DNA of 35,287 nt from Candidatus Krumholzibacteriota bacterium. GTDB lineage: Bacteria > Krumholzibacteriota > Krumholzibacteriia > LZORAL124-64-63. The stretch is from the NCBI GenBank assembly GCA_024275485.1, contig JAJRZA010000104.1:1-35287 (forward strand), written 5' to 3'. Under the pieces are notes generated by a model. That model worked only from the letters and a program-made list of their open reading frames with translations. It was not told the origin of the DNA and made no database searches. Positions 15,372 to 23,493 of this stretch are shown here, piece after piece (within the stretch, counting starts at the first letter, position 1; each line of letters starts with the position of its first letter). Both the position numbers and the translations under genes were made by a program.

Positions 15372-15851
15372 TTGGATCTCAATTTGCGCATCAATGAAAC
15401 ATGTCTTCAACCCGGGACCACAATTGATAACGGGATGCTAATGGATGCCGATTTCCGCAAAGTGGGATTGGTGCAAAGATTTTTCCAACGCTTGCCCCGG
15501 GACCATGACCTGTATATTGCCGACAACTGCACCATCGACTGTTTTGGTGATCGACTAAGTCTCTTTCCTTGCACCCACGACTACCTGACCAAGGATCGGC
15601 AATGGCAGACCCGGGCCTCCGTCCTTGTGGTCGGCGACCAAATCAAAAAAGTGGATTTTCATGTGCTGGAGGGTGTTTATGCCGCTCCCAATTCCATCGA
15701 AACTTTCCAAATCATCTGCAATGAGAATTTCGGCAGCCCGGAAAAACTGCAACCCAACCATTATCGCTGGAAGAACAAAGCGTTAAGCTTCTCCAGTTAT
15801 CTGCATTCCGACAGCATCACTGCCGATTTCTGCATCGAAACCCTGGAATAA
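15372..15851 (+). CDS. Protein of unknown function, TTG start
   Basis: I do not recognise this 159-residue protein. The start is set by a very strong ribosome site, GGAGGAGG (about 15358-15366), five or six bases before TTG at 15372; the frame is also open further upstream but without such a site. The product is soluble with no signal peptide. It contains many aromatic and acidic residues and five Cys (CLQPGT, DNCTIDCFGD, FPCTHDY, QIICNENFG), besides one near the end. There is a strand-rich middle (RASVLVVGDQIKKVDFHVLE) and an ENFGSPEKL stretch, which may point to a compact beta-sheet fold. It lies 45 bases after the GntR gene on the same strand and converges on the nucleotidyltransferase gene 11 bases away. 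Co-transcription with the regulator is likely. Confidence 0.7.
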   Translation: MDLNLRINETCLQPGTTIDNGMLMDADFRKVGLVQRFFQRLPRDHDLYIADNCTIDCFGDRLSLFPCTHDYLTKDRQWQTRASVLVVGDQIKKVDFHVLEGVYAAPNSIETFQIICNENFGSPEKLQPNHYRWKNKALSFSSYLHSDSITADFCIETLE

Positions 15852-15862
15852 ATTCCAGGCAA

Positions 15863-17266
15863 TCACTCCTGCGGATCAGGCTCACCAAACTCCCTCAGCA
15901 CCAATTCCCTTCCCTCTTGCATCGTATTGATTTCCCCACCCAGCTGGGCCTCGAAGCACCGATCCAGAATCTCCTTGAATTGCAATCCCGGAGTGAACCC
16001 CAACTCAATGAGATGACGTCCCTGCACCAGGGCGGACGGCGGGTTATCACAAACTTTCAACCGCCAGGCCTGGGCCAAAAGCCAGGGGCCGGCAGGAAAA
16101 GGATCCGGAGGCAGGGGGGGGCGTCCCAGGACATCGGCCCGAGCCACCCGCACCAAACGATCAATGCGCTGAACCCGGGTAGCCAGCCGGCGAATGGCCG
16201 CATCCGAAGATTTGTCCCGGTAGAAAATATTAGGTCGCATGTGTTCTCCCACCAGGATGACCACATCGCGAACCAGTCCCTCCTGGTTGGTCATGCGCCC
16301 CAGAAAATCCCTGGTCAGCCGAACCCCCGCCTTTTCATGGCCGATGCACTGGATCTTGTCCGCCTTCACCACCGTGGTGGATGGTTTGCCAAGGTCATGG
16401 CACAGAACGGCAAACCCCACCACAAGGTCTTCATAGTCGTGGCCCAAACGATCCTCTGCAAATGAGTCCATGCAGTGCAGGGTGTGAACCCAGACATCCC
16501 CTTCAGGATGCCAAACCGGATCCTGAACGCAGCCCTGCAAATCCTCCAACTCGGGGAAGTGGGATATCCAGCCGGAATCCTTCAGAAATTTCAAACCAAT
16601 CGACGGTTTGACTCCCCGCAGGATAAATTTCTCCCATTCCCAGAAGATACGCTCCGGCGCCAAGCCTTCCATATCCATGGTGCTGCTCAGGGCAACTGTT
16701 TCAGGAGCCACCTTCAGATCAAAACGGGCGGCAAACTGCATGCCTCGCAAGACCCTCAGGGGGTCTTCACTGAAGGCCGCCGAAGTATGGCGCAATATGC
16801 CCTTTTCGAGATCAACCAGCCCTCCGTGGGGGTCCTCGATTTCGCCCGTCAACGGGTCCAGATAAATGGCATTGATGGTGAAATCGCGCCGGGCAGCGGC
16901 AGTGGGCAAATCCAGATTGGGGTCGGCCACCACTTCGAAACTCTTGTGCCCGCGGCCGGTTTTCGATTCCCGGCGAGGCAAACCAATGTCGATTGGGAAA
17001 CCAGACAGTTTGTAGATGCCGTAGGACTGACCCACAAAATCCAAACGATATTGCACTTCCAGAGCCTGCCGCAAGCGGGCATCTTCGAGCTTGAAAATCT
17101 CCAGATCCACATCCCGGATGTACAACCCCAGGGCGGCATCGCGCACACTGCCACCGACCAACCAGGCTCGACCGCCAGCCTGTTCCACCAGTCGGCATAC
17201 CTTGAGCACTTCCTGCCACAGGCCCTGGGCCAGATTGTCGGGAGTAATTTTCAGCGGGCTATTCAC
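15863..17266 (-). CDS. CCA-adding-type tRNA nucleotidyltransferase with HD domain
   Basis: The 467-residue product belongs to the class II nucleotidyltransferases that add or repair the tRNA 3' CCA end, or act as poly(A) polymerases. The head shows GGSVRDAALG (residues 38-47) and the metal-binding Asp pair Asp52 and Asp54 in RDVDLEIF. The neck shows AARRDFTINAIYLDPLTG, DPHGGLVDLEKGILRHTS and DPLRVLRGMQFAARF. Residues about 245-370 form an HD domain with HTLHCMD, LCHDLGKP and GHEKAG, as in bacterial CCA enzymes with 2',3'-cyclic phosphodiesterase or phosphatase activity. CCA versus poly(A) specificity cannot be settled by eye. The start is GTG at 17266 with AAGGA eight bases before it. It is divergent from the EamA gene, with 138 bases between them. 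Confidence 0.88.
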   Translation of the reverse strand: MNSPLKITPDNLAQGLWQEVLKVCRLVEQAGGRAWLVGGSVRDAALGLYIRDVDLEIFKLEDARLRQALEVQYRLDFVGQSYGIYKLSGFPIDIGLPRRESKTGRGHKSFEVVADPNLDLPTAAARRDFTINAIYLDPLTGEIEDPHGGLVDLEKGILRHTSAAFSEDPLRVLRGMQFAARFDLKVAPETVALSSTMDMEGLAPERIFWEWEKFILRGVKPSIGLKFLKDSGWISHFPELEDLQGCVQDPVWHPEGDVWVHTLHCMDSFAEDRLGHDYEDLVVGFAVLCHDLGKPSTTVVKADKIQCIGHEKAGVRLTRDFLGRMTNQEGLVRDVVILVGEHMRPNIFYRDKSSDAAIRRLATRVQRIDRLVRVARADVLGRPPLPPDPFPAGPWLLAQAWRLKVCDNPPSALVQGRHLIELGFTPGLQFKEILDRCFEAQLGGEINTMQEGRELVLREFGEPDPQE

Positions 17267-17404
17267 TTAGGAATCCTTTTCACAAACGATATATTGGGAT
17301 CGCCTTGTCACCTTATGACATTCCCTGAGAAAAAGAAAGGTTGTGCCTCGTTGCCCAACCAGAATTCCCAGATACCCTCCTGCAACAAAATAACCGGCGA
17401 CAAC

Positions 17405-18259
17405 ATGACGCGCGCCATGGCCTGGATGATCCTGTCCGGCATCAGCTTTGCCTTCATGGGCGCCGCCGTCAAGTTGTCCGGCGATGTGCCCCTCACAACC
17501 AAGGTCTTTTTCCGCAACCTGGTAACCATGATTCTGACCGCTTGGGTGGCAGTTCGCATGCATCAGAACCCCCTGGCCACCACCCCAAACCTGGGCCGTC
17601 TTGTGTTGCGCAGTCTTTTTGGCCTGATGGGTGTGGGGCTGTACTTCCTTGCCCTGTACCAGTTGAACCTGGCCGAAGCCTCTCTGCTGAACAAAACCTC
17701 ACCTTTCTTCGTGACTATTTTTGCAGTGTTCTTTTTGAAGGAAAAATTCAACAGGACGATGATACCCGCCCTGGCCCTGGCTTTTGTTGGAGCGGTGCTG
17801 GTCGTCAAACCCCGTTTTGACGTGACGATTCTGCCGGCAGTGGCCGGTTTTTCTTCCGGTATGTTCGCGGGCATGGCCTACACCCTGGTGCGCTCTCTCA
17901 AAGGGCGGGAAAGCCCCAACCGCATCATATTCTTCTTTTCATTCATATCCTCACTGGCCACCCTGCCGTTTCTTTTCATTTTCCCGTCCTCTCCAACGGG
18001 CACGCAGTGGTTGGCCCTGATCGGCACCGGAATCTTTGCAGCCGGTGGTCAGTACGGTTTGACCTTCGCCTACCACCATGCCCGGGCCTCGCGCATCTCC
18101 GTCTTCACCTATCTGCATGTGCTATTCAGTCTGGTGGTGGGTTATCTGCTTTGGAACGAGAAACCGGATCTCCCCAGCATCTTTGGTGGACTGTTGATTA
18201 TTGCCGGGGCAGTAATCTCCCACCGCGCCACCAGTCGTGAGAACAAAGGTCTCAATTGA
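17405..18259 (+). CDS. EamA-family (DMT superfamily) transporter
   Basis: The 284-residue product has ten predicted membrane segments in two EamA repeats. The first begins at the start (MAWMILSGISFAFMGAAVKL) and includes LYQLNLAEASLLNKTSPFFV and FLKEKFNRTM. The second has GMFAGMAYTLVRSLKGRESP and AYHHARASRISVFTYLHVLF followed by LLWNEKPD. Such proteins export or import small metabolites at the inner membrane; the substrate cannot be told from sequence. The frame is open far upstream, but the ATG at 17405 begins just before the first segment. It has no strong ribosome site. An in-frame ATG at 17315 is an alternative. The stop overlaps the start of the next transporter by one base (TGATG), so the two are coupled. 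Confidence 0.85.
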   Translation: MTRAMAWMILSGISFAFMGAAVKLSGDVPLTTKVFFRNLVTMILTAWVAVRMHQNPLATTPNLGRLVLRSLFGLMGVGLYFLALYQLNLAEASLLNKTSPFFVTIFAVFFLKEKFNRTMIPALALAFVGAVLVVKPRFDVTILPAVAGFSSGMFAGMAYTLVRSLKGRESPNRIIFFFSFISSLATLPFLFIFPSSPTGTQWLALIGTGIFAAGGQYGLTFAYHHARASRISVFTYLHVLFSLVVGYLLWNEKPDLPSIFGGLLIIAGAVISHRATSRENKGLN

Positions 18260-19065
18260 TGGAGATGACACTCATACTTTTCCTTACCTTTCTGGGCGTC
18301 GGTCTTGGTGCTGGATTTGTGGCCGGATTTGTGGGGGTTGGCGGCGGAATCATCATGGTTCCGGTGCTGCTTGAAATATTTCGCAACGCAGGCACGCCCG
18401 AAGAAGCCGTGGTTCAGGCAGCCATGGCCACCTCCCTGAGTGTGGCCGTTTTCAGTGTGGGCAGTTCCATTTTTCGGCATCGACGACAAGGAAGAATTCG
18501 CTGGAATCTGGTGCGGTGGTTGGCTCCCGGCAGCCTGCTTGGTGGTTGGTTGGCGGCCCATCTGGCCACTCGTTTGCCGGGCCATTGGCTGCAATGGGTT
18601 TTGTCGGTGCTGATGATTTTTGCGGCCGTGCGTATGTTGAGAAACCGGGAGATGCCTGATGTTCCCCATAAGAGAGCCTCCAGATGGAAGATGGGATTGA
18701 CCGGTCTGGGCGTGGGGCTGGTCGCCGGCATGAGCGGGCTGGCCGGCGGCATAGTCCTGGTGCCTGCCCTCAGTTTGATTCTGGGAGTACCGGGCGGTTG
18801 GTTGGCCGGGACCAGCAGCGGCACCATTATTTTCAGCGCTCTGGCTGCGGCACTTGGTTATCTTTCAACTTCGCCTGCCATCGACCTGGGTTCCGGATTT
18901 TTTGGCTACGTGTGCCTGCCGTTGGTTTTGCCTTTGGCCTTGGGCACCATCCCGGCCGCGCAGTTGGGGGCCATGGTCAACCGTCGAATCCAGGGAAATA
19001 TCTTTCAAAGGATATTCGGAGGATTGTTGCTCGTGGTGGCCTTGCGCCTGTTGCTGAATGCCTGA
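18259..19065 (+). CDS. TauE/SafE-family (TSUP) membrane transporter
   Basis: The 268-residue product is a TSUP protein with about eight membrane segments. The two family repeats are seen as FVGVGGGIIMVPVLLEIF (about residues 25-42) and GMSGLAGGIVLVPALSLILG (about 155-174). Each is followed by a region rich in small residues with charged connecting loops (RHRRQGRIRW after the first). Family members move sulfite, sulfoacetate and other organosulfonate or sulfur anions across the inner membrane. The substrate here is unknown. The ATG at 18259 overlaps the stop of the EamA gene by one base, with AAAGG upstream inside that gene. The pair may share one function, but no biosynthetic or sulfur gene is adjacent to name it. 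Confidence 0.88.
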   Translation: MEMTLILFLTFLGVGLGAGFVAGFVGVGGGIIMVPVLLEIFRNAGTPEEAVVQAAMATSLSVAVFSVGSSIFRHRRQGRIRWNLVRWLAPGSLLGGWLAAHLATRLPGHWLQWVLSVLMIFAAVRMLRNREMPDVPHKRASRWKMGLTGLGVGLVAGMSGLAGGIVLVPALSLILGVPGGWLAGTSSGTIIFSALAAALGYLSTSPAIDLGSGFFGYVCLPLVLPLALGTIPAAQLGAMVNRRIQGNIFQRIFGGLLLVVALRLLLNA

Positions 19066-19073
19066 CCCATTTG

Positions 19074-19108
19074 TTTGCATCCTGCCAAAAGGTCGACGGA
19101 GATGCAAA
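19074..19108. terminator. Hairpin between convergent TauE and subtilase genes
   Basis: TTTGCATC (19074-19081) pairs with GATGCAAA (19101-19108) around a 19-base spacer. It is the only structure in the short gap between the two convergent genes. The loop is long and no T-run follows, so this is a weak call. Confidence 0.25.
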
Positions 19109-19151
19109 GTACCCCGGCGCCCGGCAAATCCATGAGTTGATTTGTTGAAGA

Positions 19152-21068
19152 CTACTTCACCATCTCCACTGTCTTCTTCGGATTGATCAGCAATATATTC
19201 GGATGGTCCTTGTTGGGATCAGCTCCCTCTTCAATCAGGCTCACCACTTCTTCCGGACTCAATTCCGGTTTGACGGTGAAAAGTTTCGCGGCCAGGTTGC
19301 AGACATTGGGGGAAGCCATGCTGGTGCCGGACATCTTCATGGTACCACCACCGGGAATTTCACTCTCCACCTGGAAACCGTTGGCATAGACCCGCACGTT
19401 GCGTCCGCCGCTGGTGAAGCTGGTGGGATTGCCCGCCTGGTCCACCGCACCGATAATCATCAGGTTCGGCATATCGAAACTGGACGGAATCACCACATCG
19501 AATTCCACATCGTTGTCGTCGTTGCCGGCAGCGCTGACGAAGAGAATTCCCGGCGCCGCAGCCATGGAGTCGTGCAACCCCTTGCTGAGAACATCAATCA
19601 TTTCACGAGCCATCTTGGCCCGCTCTTCGGCGTTCTCACCCACACCGTTGGCTTCCAGGCTGCCTTCAATTTCCTTGAAGGTCCAGCCCCAGCTCATGTT
19701 TACCACACGCACGTCGTGCTGGGCAAAATATTTGGTGGTGGCCAGGTAATTTTCGGCCAGGCGCTGGGCTGTTTCCATGGTCATGGCCTGGGGTGTCGGG
19801 TGGTAATCGAAGGTGATCCGGGCCACCAGGATTTTTGCGTAGGGATTGCCTTTGGTCGCGATACCGGCCACGTGGGTGCCGTGACTGAATAGACCGCCAA
19901 AACTGAGGGAAGTCAGGAAATCACCAACATCTTCAGGAGGCATGTTGGCCATCTCGCCGCGTACATCACTTGCGGCTTTGCTGTCGATGGCACTGGTCAA
20001 ATCGGTGAAGCCCTGCATGTAGTCGAAGACCTTGTCCAGCTTGCCGTCCTGGTCGCCGAGAGGATGCAGCATTTGAGAATTGGCAACGCCGTCCAGATCG
20101 AAAGCGATGCCGTGCACATCGTCCACCCAACCATTGCCGTCGCTGTCGAGGCCATCAAGAATTTCGGCTTCGTTGACATACATCCGACGGCCGAAAACCT
20201 TGGCGTCCACTCCGGAATCCCAGATGCCGACCACCACATCGGGTCGCATTACTTTGTCCGTGAAAATGAATTCGCGGGCGGGCCAGATGTTCTTCTTTTC
20301 CACCGCGTTTTCCTTGAGATACTGACTGTAGATTTTGGCCACCACCGGGTTCAGTGGCAAAATCTCGTCCATGGCGTAACGCATGCCGATGATGGTACCG
20401 GCCTGGTCGGCGCTCATCTCACCGGTGGAGGCCACGGCCGGATTCAACTGGGATTGCACAACCCCACGCAAAAAATTCTCACTCAAAAACTCGGCGCGAC
20501 CCTTGCCGGATTTGATTTTATCCTGGACGATTTCATAAGGCAGTTGGTTCACATGGGCCTGCAGCTCCGCCCCAAAAGCATCCTGCAATTCCTGCTGGGT
20601 GTAATTCCCAGACAGTTTACCCTTGGCCGCGATCAGGGCGCGGACCGTCATGCCGCTGGTCAGGCGTGAGGCCTCCTTGTCTTCCAGGATCGCCACTTCA
20701 CCCAAAAACCTGAGGGCCTCGTCGTTGCGGCCGTCAATGACCGCAAGAGTGGCCAGGGTGCGATATTTTCCCTGGAGGGTGGCGGTATCCTTGATCTCGT
20801 ATTTGGCCAGGTCGGCCTCCAGGTCGGCACGAAACAGGGTGCGCAGGTCCGCCAGGGCAGCGCGGTCGTCCAGCAATTCGCTCATGGTTCCCTTGATGGG
20901 GTAGGTATGAACCGGAAGCTCGTCCAGGCTGGTGATTTTGATTTTTTTGATGGTCGGGACAATCGGGGCCTGGGCTGGTTTGGAGGATGCGCATCCTCCT
21001 GCCAGGAAGAGGGCCAACAACAGGAGGGCGTAAAGGCCTACAACGGTGAATTGAGCGTAGCGTTTCAT
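19152..21068 (-). CDS. Subtilisin-like (S8) serine protease, lipoprotein
   Basis: The 638-residue product begins with a lipoprotein signal (LLLALFLAGGC, lipidated Cys about residue 25) after a strong GAGGAG site before the ATG at 21068; a longer in-frame start lacks the signal. Residues about 40-270 form an Ala- and Leu-rich helical N-terminal domain. The S8 catalytic domain follows: Asp284 in GIWDSGVDAK, His396 in SHGTHVAGIA, oxyanion Asn in VSAAGNDD, and Ser583 in SGTSMASPNV. The triad is complete, so it should be active at the cell surface or in the periplasm. The Asp-to-His spacing (112 residues) is about three times that of subtilisin. The insert contains DSDGNGWVDD, like a calcium-binding loop. 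It is divergent from the receptor-like gene at 21251. Confidence 0.9.
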   Translation of the reverse strand: MKRYAQFTVVGLYALLLLALFLAGGCASSKPAQAPIVPTIKKIKITSLDELPVHTYPIKGTMSELLDDRAALADLRTLFRADLEADLAKYEIKDTATLQGKYRTLATLAVIDGRNDEALRFLGEVAILEDKEASRLTSGMTVRALIAAKGKLSGNYTQQELQDAFGAELQAHVNQLPYEIVQDKIKSGKGRAEFLSENFLRGVVQSQLNPAVASTGEMSADQAGTIIGMRYAMDEILPLNPVVAKIYSQYLKENAVEKKNIWPAREFIFTDKVMRPDVVVGIWDSGVDAKVFGRRMYVNEAEILDGLDSDGNGWVDDVHGIAFDLDGVANSQMLHPLGDQDGKLDKVFDYMQGFTDLTSAIDSKAASDVRGEMANMPPEDVGDFLTSLSFGGLFSHGTHVAGIATKGNPYAKILVARITFDYHPTPQAMTMETAQRLAENYLATTKYFAQHDVRVVNMSWGWTFKEIEGSLEANGVGENAEERAKMAREMIDVLSKGLHDSMAAAPGILFVSAAGNDDNDVEFDVVIPSSFDMPNLMIIGAVDQAGNPTSFTSGGRNVRVYANGFQVESEIPGGGTMKMSGTSMASPNVCNLAAKLFTVKPELSPEEVVSLIEEGADPNKDHPNILLINPKKTVEMVK

Positions 21069-21250
21069 GATTTCTCCTCTAGGGGATGACTTCAGCCACT
21101 TCATTTGCCCCCCATTTTCGCCCCCAGGGCCAGGAAAATCCATATTTTCAATGAAAAATCAGTAAACCCAACTTGTTTTTAGACGAATCAATGCACAGAA
21201 CACCGGGAGAATCACGCCCGCTGATTGTTTGGCATTGATGGAGGAAATCC

Positions 21251-23389
21251 ATGTCCACGCGGCATCTTATGAACATCGGAATGGGGACGGTCGCTCTTTT
21301 GTTGGCGGCTTCAGTGGGTCTTGTCTTCAACTCCCTTGGAGATCGGGAGGCGGATCAAGCTCGAATTGAGCTGGCAATGAGCCAACAGGGTATTGTCCAG
21401 AACATATCCCGGCAGGCGACAGACTTGGCCAATGCCGACAATTTGGTCCTGGTCCGCCAGGCACGTCAGGAGCTGGGTTCTTCCATTCTCCTTTTCGACC
21501 AGAACCTGGCGACATTGCTGTATGGAGGAACCATCACCGACCAGGACGGCAAAGAAATCAAACTGACAGGTGCCAGATCCTCCTTCGCCAAAACCGAACT
21601 AGGTACCGTGGCCGAACTATGGATCCAAACAGGTTTGCCCCTGGCGGATCTAGCCGCTGGTGAATTCAGTATTTTCAGTTCCGCCGGACAAAATGCCCTG
21701 GACGGACTGAGGGACAATGGCACCGACCTGGTGAACCATCTCGGTGAAGCCGTTGAGGGTTTGCAGGCCGAAGTGCAGACTCGTCACGCCAAGGGCAACC
21801 TCGCACGCTGGATGGCCCTGGGTCTGACCGCAGCCTTCATTGGCCTTGGACTTCTCCGTTTCAAACCAGCACCAAAATCTCCAATTCAAGTCCCGAAGAG
21901 TACTACCTTGACCCCCATGGCCACCGCTCCGGACGCATCGGATTCGGCTGAAGCTCCTGCGGTCCCATCATCGCCGGAAGCTGCCCAGGCGTGGGACAGC
22001 CAGCCTCATAAAAAATTCATTTCACCGGTGGATTTCGACAACGTGAACGCCTCGGTGGACCAATTGTCCGTGGACATGAACACCATCGCCAGCAGCACTG
22101 ACAAAATGGGTCTGGCCATCGACTCGGTGGGCTTCGCCATGCAGGGTATGTTGTTCAGCCTGCAACAAATGGCCCAGGACACCGCCGAAGGTTACAAGAT
22201 CGTGCGCGGCGCCAACAATGCCGCCACCTACACCCACAACACCGCCGGCGAACTGGCCGAATCAGCCCAGGAGATGAGTCGAGTGGTGGCCAGGGTGACC
22301 CAATTGGCCATGAAAACCAAACAGGTGGCAGGGCAAATCGAGGCCGAGGCGGTAAGCACCGGCAGCACGGGTGAAGCTTTCACTTCCGTGGTGGCAAGCG
22401 AGGTCAAGGGTTTGGCACAGCAAACATCCCGGGCTACCGCAGGCATCGAACAGACGGTGGCCGAAATCCTGGGTACTGCCCGCAAGTATGAAGATGCCAT
22501 CGGGCAGATACTCAAGAATATCAGTGGTATCAACAAGGTGAGTGAGAATTTCGGAGAAATGATGTTGCACCCGCCGAATGCTGGTGTAGCTGGAACTCCG
22601 CTGCCGGCAGCGGCGCCATTGTCCCTGTCCCCGCAGCCAGTTGCCGTCAGCCCTGTTGACCAACCAGTTGCTCAACCGGTTGAGCAACCGGTTGAGCAAC
22701 CGGCTGAAGACCCGGATGTTCCAAATATCATTGAGCCTGCAGCCGTAGCAAAACCTGAGTCGGCACCGGAGCCTGCCCCGAAACCGGACAGTGGAATTCA
22801 AGTCGACGACCCGGTGGTCATTGAACCCACAAGCGAGGAAGTTGCTGAAAAGACCGCCTCGGCCATCGAAGAAACAGCCGCCGATCCTGAATCCAGCGGC
22901 AGCTCCGGCAATGTCTTTATGCTAGGCGGAGCGCCCAAAAAAGCCAAGGCCAAACCAGCCCTGGCAGAAAAGCCCAAAGAGGATCCCAAAAAAGAGCCCG
23001 AACCCGAGCCCAAGGCCGGAGAATCGGCACCGAATGAAGAAGAGGATGATGGATCCAACATCTTTATGCTCAACAAACCTGAAGAAACGCCGGTGGCCAA
23101 AACTGAAGAACCGGCGGCAGCAGCACCGGAGCCGGAACCTGAACCAGCACCTGATCCCGAGCCCGAGCCCGAATCCGAGCCCAAAGCTGAAGAACCCGCT
23201 GTTGCCGAGGAAAAAAAGGACGGCGGCGCCAATGTCTTCATGCTCAACAAACCCAAAGATGCTCCGGCGGCCGCTGCCGAAGAGACACCTGTAGACCAGG
23301 AGGAGGCCGTCACCGTGCCGGCCGATGCTGAAGAAGAAAAGAAAGACGACGGTGGTGGCAATATATTTATGTTGAACAAGCCTAAGTAA
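21251..23389 (+). CDS. Receptor-like membrane protein with degenerate chemoreceptor coil and repeated NxFML tail motif
   Basis: The 712-residue product starts at an ATG with a strong GGAGG site. A first membrane segment (about residues 8-27) and a second (about 186-205) enclose a 155-residue periplasmic region. A Pro/Ala linker leads to a helical region (about 262-437) whose middle resembles a chemoreceptor hairpin: VARVTQLAMKTKQVAGQIEA, then GEAFTSVVASEVKGLAQQTS. The tip residues that grip CheA and CheW in true receptors ([17 protein letters not shown]) are lost. The last 275 residues are a disordered Pro/Glu/Ala tail. It has four motif copies, centred on Asn554, Asn603, Asn661 and Asn704: NVFMLGG, NIFMLNKPEE, NVFMLNKPKD and NIFMLNKPK at the very end. 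It is divergent from the subtilase gene. Function unknown; a scaffold or sensor that no longer signals through CheA is my inference. Confidence 0.8.
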   Translation: MSTRHLMNIGMGTVALLLAASVGLVFNSLGDREADQARIELAMSQQGIVQNISRQATDLANADNLVLVRQARQELGSSILLFDQNLATLLYGGTITDQDGKEIKLTGARSSFAKTELGTVAELWIQTGLPLADLAAGEFSIFSSAGQNALDGLRDNGTDLVNHLGEAVEGLQAEVQTRHAKGNLARWMALGLTAAFIGLGLLRFKPAPKSPIQVPKSTTLTPMATAPDASDSAEAPAVPSSPEAAQAWDSQPHKKFISPVDFDNVNASVDQLSVDMNTIASSTDKMGLAIDSVGFAMQGMLFSLQQMAQDTAEGYKIVRGANNAATYTHNTAGELAESAQEMSRVVARVTQLAMKTKQVAGQIEAEAVSTGSTGEAFTSVVASEVKGLAQQTSRATAGIEQTVAEILGTARKYEDAIGQILKNISGINKVSENFGEMMLHPPNAGVAGTPLPAAAPLSLSPQPVAVSPVDQPVAQPVEQPVEQPAEDPDVPNIIEPAAVAKPESAPEPAPKPDSGIQVDDPVVIEPTSEEVAEKTASAIEETAADPESSGSSGNVFMLGGAPKKAKAKPALAEKPKEDPKKEPEPEPKAGESAPNEEEDDGSNIFMLNKPEETPVAKTEEPAAAAPEPEPEPAPDPEPEPESEPKAEEPAVAEEKKDGGANVFMLNKPKDAPAAAAEETPVDQEEAVTVPADAEEEKKDDGGGNIFMLNKPK
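22661..22708 (+). repeat. Four tandem 12-bp units coding for Gln-Pro-Val-Glu-type repeats
   Basis: Units at 22661, 22673, 22685 and 22697 read CAACCAGTTGCT, CAACCGGTTGAG, CAACCGGTTGAG and CAACCGGCTGAA. They encode QPVA, QPVE, QPVE and QPAE in the linker of the receptor-like protein. CAACCGGTTG is itself palindromic. The unit number may vary by slippage without a frame change. Confidence 0.75.
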
Positions 23390-23411
23390 GGGTTCATTCT
23401 AAGAGCCCTTG

Positions 23412-23444
23412 AAAAACCGGATCGAGCGATCGGTCCGGTTTTTT
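23412..23444 (+). terminator. Intrinsic terminator after the receptor-like gene
   Basis: AAAAACCGGATCG (23412-23424) pairs with CGGTCCGGTTTTT (23431-23443), with one G-U pair, around a 6-base loop. The stem ends in a run of six T residues. It begins 22 bases after the receptor-like gene's stop and separates it from the decarboxylase gene. Confidence 0.8.
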
Positions 23445-23493
23445 GTATCCTATTGTCTGCCATATCAAATTCATTTCTCCCATGGGAGCCCTC

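Noticed and set aside
16475-17404. Upstream extension of the EamA frame by 310 codons
   Set aside because: This part is antisense to the nucleotidyltransferase gene and has no transporter-like sequence; the transporter begins at the ATG at 17405.
22661-22708. CRISPR-like array
   Set aside because: The units are 12 bp, contiguous, without spacers, and are part of a coding frame.
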